This document shows positions 56,920 to 64,000 of a stretch of 64,000 bases of DNA, piece after piece (the stretch's first letter is position 1; every line of letters begins with the position of its first letter). Below the pieces are notes generated by a model. That model was not told where the DNA came from, made no database searches, and was given only the letters and a program-made list of their open reading frames with translations. Origin of the DNA: an uncultured Clostridia bacterium (GTDB lineage Bacteria > Bacillota > Clostridia > TANB77 > CAG-508). The DNA lies in the NCBI GenBank assembly GCA_948976265.1, contig CARFUA010000006.1, positions 1 through 64,000 on the forward strand, written 5' to 3'. A program made the position numbers and the translations under genes.

Positions 56920-58737
56920 TTATTTGTCGTCGTCGTTTAATTTTAAAACAGCTAAAAATGCTTCTTGTGGCACTTGTACATTACCAATTTCACGCATTTT
57001 CTTTTTGCCTCGTTTTTGCTTTTCAAGCAATTTCTTTTTTCTTGTAATATCGCCACCATAACATTTGGCAAGTACATCTTTTCGCATCGCTGAAATGGTT
57101 TCTCTGGCAATAATTTTTCCGCCAACAACCGCTTGAATTGGCACTTCAAATAATTGCCTTGGAATCACAGTTTTTAATTTTTCTGCCATTTTACGACCAC
57201 GTTCATAAGCAGAATCTTTGTGTACAATAAATGACAACGCATCCACCGCTTCATTATTAATATGCAAATCCAATTTGACTAAATCAGCTTTGCGATATTC
57301 TTTAAATTCATAATCCACAGAAGCATAGCCTTTCGTTTTGGATTTTATGGTATCGAAAAAATCGTAAATAATTTCGTTGAGTGGCAAATCATATTCTAAA
57401 GTGACTCTGGTTTCGTCCAGATAACGCATGTCAATATACGTTCCACGCCTTTCTTGACACACATTCATGACATTTCCGACAAATTCTTTGGGAATCATAA
57501 TTTCGGATTTCATAATTGGTTCTTCCATCATGCGAATTTCAGTCGTTGGTGGCAAATCAATGGGATTGTATAATTCGATAATTTCGCCATTGGTTTTGTG
57601 AATTTTGTAAATAACGGAAGGCGCAGTTGTAATTAAGCCAATATCAAATTCTCGCTCTAGTCGTTCCATGACAATTTCTAAATGCAACAATCCTAAAAAT
57701 CCACAACGAAATCCGAATCCTAAAGCCACCGATGTTTCTGGTTCATAATTTAAAGCGGCATCATTCAATTTTAGTTTTTCTAAGGCTTCTTTTAATGGCT
57801 CATATTCACTTCCATCAATGGGATACATTCCACAATACACCATAGAATTGGCTTTTTTATAGCCTGGTAATGCTTCTTTAGCAGGATTATTTTTTAAGGT
57901 AATTGTATCTCCCACATGCAAATCAGAAACGGTTTTTACGCTAGCAGAAATATAGCCAACTTCACCAGCTGTTAAGTTGTCAGCTGGTTGGTAGCCTCCT
58001 GCTTTAAAATAACCAACTTCTGTTACGGTAAATACTTTTCCAGTTGCCATAAATAAAATCTCATCATTTGGTTTAACGCTTCCATTTTTGATTCTGACAT
58101 AACTTAATGCACCTTTATAATTATCGTAAACTGAATCAAAGATTAAAGCTTGTAATGGCACTTCTATTTTTCCAGAAGGTGCAGGAATATCGGTTACAAT
58201 TCTTTCTAAAACCTCCTCAACATGCAAACCTGTTTTGGCAGAAATGCAGGGAGCATCTTGGGCAGGAATTCCAATAATTTCTTCAATTTCATTTTTCACT
58301 TCATCTGCTCTGGCATTGGGCAAATCAACTTTATTGATAACGGGCAAAATCTCTAAATTATCATCTAATGCCAAATATACATTAGCAAGGGTTTGCGCTT
58401 CCACTCCCTGTGTACTATCCACCACTAAAATAGCACCTTCACAAGCTGCTAAACTTCTGGATACTTCATAATTAAAATCGACATGACCTGGTGTATCAAT
58501 TAAATTAAATTCATAAGTTTGCCCATCTTTGGCGGTATAATTCATTTTGACAGCTTGGGATTTGATGGTGATTCCTCTTTCGCGTTCAATATCCATATTA
58601 TCTAAGACTTGTGACTCCATTTCACGTTCGGATAAAGCGCCTGTCATTTCGATAATGCGGTCTGCTAAAGTAGATTTCCCGTGGTCAATGTGAGCAATAA
58701 TGCTAAAATTTCTGATATTTTTTTGTTTATCTTGCAA
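56920..58737 (-). CDS. lepA: Elongation factor 4 (LepA)
   Basis: 605 residues: GTPase domain with 'AHIDHGKSTLADRII', 'DTPGHVDFNYEV' and 'NKVDLPNA', domain II, and the LepA-specific C-terminal domain ('GGDITRKKKLLEKQKRGKK'). It acts on the ribosome during elongation under stress. GGAGG precedes the ATG. No in-frame CGG. Confidence 0.96.
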   Translation of the reverse strand: MQDKQKNIRNFSIIAHIDHGKSTLADRIIEMTGALSEREMESQVLDNMDIERERGITIKSQAVKMNYTAKDGQTYEFNLIDTPGHVDFNYEVSRSLAACEGAILVVDSTQGVEAQTLANVYLALDDNLEILPVINKVDLPNARADEVKNEIEEIIGIPAQDAPCISAKTGLHVEEVLERIVTDIPAPSGKIEVPLQALIFDSVYDNYKGALSYVRIKNGSVKPNDEILFMATGKVFTVTEVGYFKAGGYQPADNLTAGEVGYISASVKTVSDLHVGDTITLKNNPAKEALPGYKKANSMVYCGMYPIDGSEYEPLKEALEKLKLNDAALNYEPETSVALGFGFRCGFLGLLHLEIVMERLEREFDIGLITTAPSVIYKIHKTNGEIIELYNPIDLPPTTEIRMMEEPIMKSEIMIPKEFVGNVMNVCQERRGTYIDMRYLDETRVTLEYDLPLNEIIYDFFDTIKSKTKGYASVDYEFKEYRKADLVKLDLHINNEAVDALSFIVHKDSAYERGRKMAEKLKTVIPRQLFEVPIQAVVGGKIIARETISAMRKDVLAKCYGGDITRKKKLLEKQKRGKKKMREIGNVQVPQEAFLAVLKLNDDDK

Positions 58738-58799
58738 ATTTTTTTCCTCCGATTTTGATTTTGTTTATTATACCTTATTTAACTAAAATTTGCAAGCCT

Positions 58800-59504
58800 T
58801 TATTCTAACACGTTCAAAACATCATCTTGCTTCATTCCATTGAAATTGTAGAACGTATCTGGTATTTCACCAACGATTATTGCCTCAGTTAATAAAACTT
58901 GGGAAGCCACTTCTTTGCTAAAAGAACCAATTGGTGTTAAAATGCCAATGGAACCATTTAATTCTAAATAAATTTTATGTAAAGTTTGATTAATGCCAAC
59001 GCTTTCAAATTGGGATTTTACTTGCGTCGTAATTGCTCCTGCCGTTTCTAGTTCAATCTCAAATTTGGGTCCAAAATTTTTCAAAATGCTTATCCCGCTG
59101 ACACTTCCATAATTGATATAAACCATCGTAGTTGGCGTTTGGTCAATTCTGGTTTGAATATCGTTTGTAATTTTGCTAATAATTTGATTCAGCAAAACGG
59201 TATTGGCTTGCATTAAAGTAACTTGACCTGCTTCGTTTTTTTCGATTTTAATAAAGTCACTGTATGTATAATAATTCATTCGATTTTCCACTTCTTCTTG
59301 TATAATGTGAGTCGCCTTAGAACCTGCTGCGGTTTTGCAACTGGCTACAAAAATTGGATATGAGGCAAACACAAAACTAACAATCGACACAACAAAAAGC
59401 AAAAAAATCAGGTTCAAGCATAATTTAATTGGATTTCTTTTTTTTGGTTTTGGCTTTTTTATCATTGGAATTCGTATTCTTTTTCTAGAGTAAATTTTAT
59501 CCAT
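58800..59504 (-). CDS. yunB: Sporulation protein YunB
   Basis: 234 residues: basic N-terminus, a membrane helix (~27-48), then an extracytoplasmic domain with 'YTYSDFIKIEKNEAGQV' and 'VYINYGSVSGISIL' typical of YunB, a protein made in the mother cell during sporulation. It sits between lepA and the SipL-like gene, which also belongs to spore assembly. Confidence 0.88.
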   Translation of the reverse strand: MDKIYSRKRIRIPMIKKPKPKKRNPIKLCLNLIFLLFVVSIVSFVFASYPIFVASCKTAAGSKATHIIQEEVENRMNYYTYSDFIKIEKNEAGQVTLMQANTVLLNQIISKITNDIQTRIDQTPTTMVYINYGSVSGISILKNFGPKFEIELETAGAITTQVKSQFESVGINQTLHKIYLELNGSIGILTPIGSFSKEVASQVLLTEAIIVGEIPDTFYNFNGMKQDDVLNVLE

Positions 59505-59538
59505 GATTTGTTCTCCCTAACAATAATTTATATGGAAG

Positions 59539-59565
59539 AAGGGCAAGGATGTAAGCCTTGCCCTT
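59539..59565 (-). terminator. Terminator of the SipL-like gene
   Basis: Perfect AAGGGCAAGG / CCTTGCCCTT hairpin with a seven-base loop and following T's, three bases after the stop. Confidence 0.9.
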
Positions 59566-59568
59566 ATA

Positions 59569-61041
59569 TTATTTCATAATGTATAATTTTTCACCGACAT
59601 TGATTTTTGCATTATCTTGTAAATTATTCGTTTGAATGATGCTATCCATAGTAACTTTAAAATCTCGTGCAATATTCCAAATTGTATCTCCATCTTTGAC
59701 AAAATAAACTATCATCGCATAATCATTTTCCTCTTGACATTCTTCTTCTTCCACTTCATCAATCAGATGAATGGTTTTGTAATTGCTACTATTTGGTTTT
59801 AAGGCTAATTCGATATCACATACAACATCTTCGTTATTTAATTTGAAATGTTTTTTGGTAAAATTAATCTCAATATCGTCTGTATGGCAATCGAGTTTTG
59901 CCATAAATGGAATTTTAGTCGTTTTGACGCCTAGATGATTGCCTGTATCAAAATAAATATTAACAACACATTCTCCTTCGTAATTGGCGCCACTGCCCAT
60001 TGGCGTTTTATTGGTAATGTTTGCTCTGCAATCCACATCATAAAGTGAACGAATGTCTTCTACTAAAATATTTTCATTAATATTTACTATTTCCGTAGAA
60101 ACTTCAGCATCGGTTTGTACTTCAATGGACTTTTGATTAAAGGTAATATTTTTATCAATTCCATACATATCTTGCACCAATTCAATGCTCTTTTTTTGAT
60201 ATACTTCACATGTCACTTCAAAATCAATTTGACAACTAATCGTTTTCATCTCTTTGCTATTTGGCTTAAAATTCATATTGCGGACTTTATAATCCATTTG
60301 ACAAATATCTTCATCGGTGACTTTTTCCATATCAATAAAATTCATAATGGGAACCGTTGCTTCACAATTACCGATTTTTCCTGTTTCCGTAATATATAGC
60401 ATTTTGATGCTAACATCTGCTTTTGACAACACTTTATTATAACTCATTTTATTTTCCATATTGCTAAGCGAAATATCACTTCTCAAAATATCAGAAATCG
60501 CTTCTGTTTCGTCAATACTAACATCCTCTTTTAGCGATGTTTTAATCGTATTGCTTGCTACAACCGTGTTTAAATTGACGGTTTCTTGTAGTTTTTCCAC
60601 ACCAGATAACATGTTCAAATTATCAATATACTCAATATTTTTACATTCAAAAAAGTTAAAACATAGTTTCAAATTCACAGATACGCTGATTTTTCTCTCA
60701 TTTAATATTTTCGTATCAACACTCACAATTTCAATTCGATATTTGGTAGACATTTGACTGTTTATTCCAGCATCGTCAATCACATCCATGAAATCCAAAG
60801 TTGTTTGGATGCATTTGGTTTCTCCGTTATCCGATAAATAAATGATGTAGGCATCCATGTTTCCATCAAATCGATATTTTCCTTCTGTACATTCTTCTTT
60901 ATAAATGTAGGGATTTGCATTAGTACCCATAATATTTACAATATCTGGTTTAGTATCTGGAACAATAATATCACCCTTCACTTCTATATTTTTGATTTTT
61001 TCCGTCATTTTTTTATGAATGGATAGCGTATTTTTTTCCAT
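59569..61041 (-). CDS. SipL-like spore morphogenesis protein (DUF3794 and LysM)
   Basis: 490 residues from the ATG at 61039-61041 with AAGGAGG upstream; the longer frame to 61083 is unlikely. Several DUF3794 domains fill the protein and a LysM domain ends it ('VKDGDTIWNIARDFKVT'). This is the plan of clostridial SipL, which binds SpoIVA through LysM to anchor the spore coat. Confidence 0.86.
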   Translation of the reverse strand: MEKNTLSIHKKMTEKIKNIEVKGDIIVPDTKPDIVNIMGTNANPYIYKEECTEGKYRFDGNMDAYIIYLSDNGETKCIQTTLDFMDVIDDAGINSQMSTKYRIEIVSVDTKILNERKISVSVNLKLCFNFFECKNIEYIDNLNMLSGVEKLQETVNLNTVVASNTIKTSLKEDVSIDETEAISDILRSDISLSNMENKMSYNKVLSKADVSIKMLYITETGKIGNCEATVPIMNFIDMEKVTDEDICQMDYKVRNMNFKPNSKEMKTISCQIDFEVTCEVYQKKSIELVQDMYGIDKNITFNQKSIEVQTDAEVSTEIVNINENILVEDIRSLYDVDCRANITNKTPMGSGANYEGECVVNIYFDTGNHLGVKTTKIPFMAKLDCHTDDIEINFTKKHFKLNNEDVVCDIELALKPNSSNYKTIHLIDEVEEEECQEENDYAMIVYFVKDGDTIWNIARDFKVTMDSIIQTNNLQDNAKINVGEKLYIMK

Positions 61042-61185
61042 AAAAAAAATCCTCCTTTTTGTTATTTTAAGTTTATATAACATTTATATGGAGGACTTTT
61101 CAAAAAAATACCTATTTTATTAAATTTTAAAAAATTTTAACAGTGAGTGAAATTTGACTTTCAAAATTTCTCACACATTTTATTT

Positions 61186-61563
61186 TTATGCAATTCCTGC
61201 TGGTAATTCAGAATCTGCAATTGGTTTTCCCATAATTTTTCCTTCTACTTGCTCTGGTGACAACTTATGCAATTTATTTTTTCGGTCTGCCACATCTGGA
61301 ATATCGAGTGGAATATATTCATTTCCATCAAACATACTTACTTGTACTGTTTTCATGAATAAGTCCGTATAATTATAGGAACTCACACGATTAACTTGGT
61401 CAAATCGAACCATAAAATAATCTTTATAGGTTCTTTCAATCGTAGCTTCCCTTTCTTCAGGCTTACTCCTTTTTCCTGCTGGTTCTTTTATAATAATTTT
61501 TTGTCCTACGTTTTCTCCAATATTTTTTCTCATATTTGCAATTTCTGCTTTATAAATTCCCAT
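61186..61563 (-). CDS. veg: Veg family protein
   Basis: 125 residues; the first ~85 match Veg ('IYKAEIANMRKNIGENVGQ', 'KDYFMVRFDQ', 'SYNYTDLF'), a small protein linked to biofilm genes in Bacillus. The ~40-residue C-terminal extension is not part of the usual family length. Confidence 0.85.
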   Translation of the reverse strand: MGIYKAEIANMRKNIGENVGQKIIIKEPAGKRSKPEEREATIERTYKDYFMVRFDQVNRVSSYNYTDLFMKTVQVSMFDGNEYIPLDIPDVADRKNKLHKLSPEQVEGKIMGKPIADSELPAGIA

Positions 61564-61708
61564 TTCATTACACTCCTATTCTTCTGTCATTGACTTTTTT
61601 ATATCACAGCAAACAGCAAATGTCAAAATAGGAATTATTCTCATTTTTTTGTCTATCACATAATTTTCAAGCAATTTATGTGTTAAAGCCTAGAATATAT
61701 CATTTGTA

Positions 61709-62188
61709 TTACTTTTTTGTTACAAAAATGTTACATTCTTCATTTTCATAATCTATAATGGTGCTATTAGGATTTTCTCCCTCTTCTTCAACCACAAGTT
61801 GCATCTTTTTATCTTGTAAAACATCTTTATTAATATCGCATTCTATTTTTGATTCGCTATTATTTTCAGTTGCCTTTATATTATAAATTTCATGTTCTTC
61901 TCCCTTTTCATCTTTTTGCTTTGTAACAGTATAATTATCTTTATTGAGTTTTACAACCACAATTTCTTCATATTTTTCTCTAATATCTTCTACCAACTTT
62001 CCATCGGTTGCTGCATTAACTGACAACAAGCTACCAGATAATAAAATCACTGCTACAGCGCACATCGAAATCACGCGTTTTCTTGCTCTTAATTTCATAC
62101 TTTCCTCTCTTTCCAAATTAGATACAACTATTTTATTTCGGACATTTTTCATTATTCTTTTATTTAATTCCTGATTTTCCATAGTCAT
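61709..62188 (-). CDS. Putative anti-sigma/membrane regulator
   Basis: 159 residues: a cytoplasmic basic N-terminus (~1-36), one membrane helix ('VISMCAVAVILLSGSLLSV'), then an acidic extracytoplasmic domain. It overlaps the sigma factor gene by 29 bases, the usual place for a cognate anti-sigma factor. No zinc-finger anti-sigma motif is visible, so the role rests on context. Confidence 0.55.
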   Translation of the reverse strand: MTMENQELNKRIMKNVRNKIVVSNLEREESMKLRARKRVISMCAVAVILLSGSLLSVNAATDGKLVEDIREKYEEIVVVKLNKDNYTVTKQKDEKGEEHEIYNIKATENNSESKIECDINKDVLQDKKMQLVVEEEGENPNSTIIDYENEECNIFVTKK

Positions 62189-62723
62189 ACCCTCTTTCTT
62201 TTAATTTCTTTTTAATTTTTTTGCGAAGCCTATGCAATGTTACTTTTACTTTCGTTTCCGAAACCTTAAGCTCACGTGAGATTTCTTTTACCTTTTGAGA
62301 ACGATAATAAAATCGCATAAAAATTTGTTGTTCCTGTAATTTCATATTTTCTACTGTCTCTTCTATGATTTTGCTTTTTTCATTTTCTTCTATTAAATAT
62401 AAAATATCAATCTCATCACTTATTTGATTATCACAGTCCTCAAGATTTCCAAAATGTTTTTCAAAATTTATGGTTCGATATTTTTTTCGCACCAAATTTT
62501 TTGTAATGCCCATCAAATATGGTTTTACTTTCATATCTTTATCCATTCGTTCATAATTTTTCCAAAAAATCACAAACACATCTGATAAAATTTCCTCCAT
62601 ATCTTCCTGATTACTCATACCATTTTTTAAAATGGTATAAACATAACCATTGTAAGTTTCTATGATTTCTTCTATATTCAATTGATTCCCATTCTCAAAA
62701 TCAGCAACAGTTTTTGGCTCCAA
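62160..62723 (-). CDS. ECF-type RNA polymerase sigma factor
   Basis: 187 residues with region 2 ('DMEEILSDVFVIFWKNYER') and region 4 ('VKEISRELKVSETKVKVTLHRLRKKI'). A typical extracytoplasmic-function sigma factor, about 180 residues. It is co-transcribed with the membrane protein at 61709. Confidence 0.85.
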   Translation of the reverse strand: MEPKTVADFENGNQLNIEEIIETYNGYVYTILKNGMSNQEDMEEILSDVFVIFWKNYERMDKDMKVKPYLMGITKNLVRKKYRTINFEKHFGNLEDCDNQISDEIDILYLIEENEKSKIIEETVENMKLQEQQIFMRFYYRSQKVKEISRELKVSETKVKVTLHRLRKKIKKKLKERGYDYGKSGIK

Positions 62724-62808
62724 TTTAAGTTTAAACTCCTTTATCGAAAAGTACTTTCATTTATACAATCCCTTTTTTTCCAAAAAGGTTACAAAATCTT
62801 AATATAAA

Positions 62809-63720
62809 TTATTCTTCCCCATACATTTTACCTTCCGAATCCAATTGAATTTCATAACCATATTCAAAAATATATGCCATACTAAACAAAAATAAAATAT
62901 AAATCAAATCCAACAAATCCAATCCAAGCTTCAAATCCTCACCAACAATTTTTTCTGCCATGACACCAGCAATATTAGGCAACAAAATTAACGCAATCAT
63001 AAAAATCGCCATTTTCTTAATATGGTTCACATTTTCCAGCGTAAACGGCGTTTCCCCCTGATGAATATTCACAAACAAACACTCCAAATGTCTCAACATT
63101 TTTCTAATCAAAACTAACATGATTAGCATGACAACAAATATAACTTCTACCCAACCAATTAATTCAAACTTAGAATCAAAATGAGACATTCTATTTCTTA
63201 CGTTTACCATTTCTTTCTCATTTTCTATTCTCTGTTTTTGTTCTTTTATCGTAACTTCCATACCTGTATTTTCACCATATTTATATTCTAATTTCTGCCC
63301 AAAAATTTCAATGGTATCCTCCGTGATTTTCACATTGTTTATCACAACTGGCACGATTCCCATTATAATAATTAGACAAATCAAACCTAGCATACAAAAA
63401 ATTCTGCCAATTCTTGCTATTACATAAATAACTTTGCTTAACAGTTTCACCTTTTCCTGTTTTTCCTTTTTAAATTTTACTACCTTCATTTTTATCTCTT
63501 CATCTAATGCATTAAAATCGGTGATTTCTTGGTGCACCAAATCATTTAATTTGCAATGGAAAATATGGCACAACTGCAAAATATGCTCCATTTCTGGATA
63601 ACTTTCCCCACATTCCCATTTCGAAACACTTTGTCTTGATACCCCCACTTTTTCCGCCAATTTTTCCTGAGATAGCTTTTTGACCTTTCGCAAATTTCTC
63701 AAATTATCTCCAAATTTCAT
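62809..63720 (-). CDS. XRE-family regulator with membrane domain
   Basis: 303 residues from the ATG at 63718-63720, preceded by GGAGGAAG. An N-terminal helix-turn-helix ('LSQEKLAEKVGVSRQSVSKWE') is joined to a C-terminal region with about four membrane helices. The DNA-binding part therefore sits at the membrane and may respond to envelope signals. The longer frame to 63870 has no ribosome site. Confidence 0.82.
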   Translation of the reverse strand: MKFGDNLRNLRKVKKLSQEKLAEKVGVSRQSVSKWECGESYPEMEHILQLCHIFHCKLNDLVHQEITDFNALDEEIKMKVVKFKKEKQEKVKLLSKVIYVIARIGRIFCMLGLICLIIIMGIVPVVINNVKITEDTIEIFGQKLEYKYGENTGMEVTIKEQKQRIENEKEMVNVRNRMSHFDSKFELIGWVEVIFVVMLIMLVLIRKMLRHLECLFVNIHQGETPFTLENVNHIKKMAIFMIALILLPNIAGVMAEKIVGEDLKLGLDLLDLIYILFLFSMAYIFEYGYEIQLDSEGKMYGEE

Positions 63721-63856
63721 TAGATTACTTCCTCCTTCATATTTAGGATAAAATTTTTTAAGGCTTTTTTCTACCAACTTTTTGTTGCATTTTATTAAAA
63801 TATCCTTTTGCAACTTAAAGTTGTCAATTTTTTTCTTTTTTATCCTATCATAAAAG

Positions 63857-63883
63857 GAAGTAATGTTCAAATCATTACTTCCT
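63857..63883 (-). terminator. Terminator of the M15 peptidase gene
   Basis: Perfect GGAAGTAATG / CATTACTTCC hairpin with a seven-base loop and a T-run on the minus strand, six bases past the stop codon at 63889. Confidence 0.9.
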
Positions 63884-63888
63884 TTTCC

Positions 63889-64000
63889 TTATATTTCTTT
63901 TTCAAAATGTTGATAATCTGGATTTTTCCATTCACCGCCCCATTTCCAACCTCGCTTAATAAACGCCTGATAGACTGCATCGCCTTTTTCTATCATGCCT
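63889..64000 (-). CDS. M15-family peptidoglycan peptidase, C-terminal fragment
   Basis: Only the last ~36 codons are in the window. The sequence 'FIKRGWKWGGEWKNPDYQHF' matches the end of M15C L,D-/D,D-peptidases, with the zinc-binding His in 'DYQHFE'. The start lies beyond the right edge. Confidence 0.75.
   Translation of the reverse strand, partial: GMIEKGDAVYQAFIKRGWKWGGEWKNPDYQHFEKEI

Overview
The window looks like a chromosomal segment from a low-GC, spore-forming Clostridia-type Firmicute, probably an uncultured gut lineage. The evidence is strongly AT-rich DNA, AGGAGG-type ribosome sites, TTGACA/TATAAT promoters, sporulation genes (sigH, yunB, a SipL-like DUF3794/LysM protein), Veg, SipW-type secretion genes and a prepilin-like protein of the 'KGITLIALIVTIIVLLILAG' kind. 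No phage, plasmid, IS element or CRISPR array was seen.

The most important observation is about decoding. By eye I found only six in-frame CGG codons in the window. All six sit exactly where a gene breaks and is restored if the ribosome skips the C and reads the next three bases, GGN, as glycine. They are in a prepilin-like surface protein (4966-4969), a family-2 glycosyltransferase (10594-10597), an adjacent GT-C-like membrane protein (12144-12147), a SipW-type GLUG surface protein that has two (31693-31696 and 33308-33311), and a class A penicillin-binding protein (52031-52034). I saw no CGG used as an ordinary arginine codon, while roughly a hundred CGG triplets in other phases cause no break. 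This suggests that CGGN is translated as glycine with a +1 shift, or that CGG is an unassigned or hungry codon that forces a shift. All five genes are envelope or surface genes; none is a housekeeping gene.

Layout: 1-4.3 kb holds a GldG/GldF/ATPase ABC system and trmB. 4.6-7.4 kb holds a prepilin-like surface operon downstream of a (GT)14 tract. 7.4-19.3 kb is the rimP-nusA-rnpM-rplGA-infB-rbfA-nrnA-truB translation operon, with two recoded glycosyltransferase genes inserted before truB and a vanW-family gene at its end; its promoter lies at 19.27 kb. 19.3-26 kb is a transporter island: a heterodimeric ABC exporter, a MATE-like protein, an MFS protein, two near-identical promoter-leader-terminator modules and a 27-residue peptide gene with its own promoter. 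26-28.7 kb holds rlmH and a D,D-carboxypeptidase. 28.8-35.5 kb is a SipW/TasA-type locus: TasA-like substrate, SipW-type peptidase, DUF5305 protein, recoded GLUG protein, and a convergent GH3 hydrolase with a TasA-like N-terminus and an apparent ATA start. 36-40.6 kb encodes a 1,527-residue NPCBM/transglutaminase/dockerin protein. 41-50.2 kb holds tRNA-Thr with a partial second copy, sigH, uvrA, an RND exporter behind a TetR-type palindrome, and an MFS gene whose start is broken at an A8 tract. 50.2-56.1 kb holds a histidine phosphatase, the recoded penicillin-binding protein and a WYL-regulator operon. 56.2-64 kb holds a sortase, lepA, yunB, the SipL-like gene, veg, a sigma factor with a putative anti-sigma, a membrane XRE regulator and the end of an M15 peptidase gene.

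Taken together, the housekeeping genes are conventional. The envelope genes (cell-wall synthesis, glycosylation, secreted matrix-like proteins, transporters) carry most of the unusual expression signals: CGG recoding, dinucleotide and homopolymer tracts, an ATA start and promoter-terminator leaders. Start sites, CGG phases and hairpins were worked out by hand and should be recomputed.
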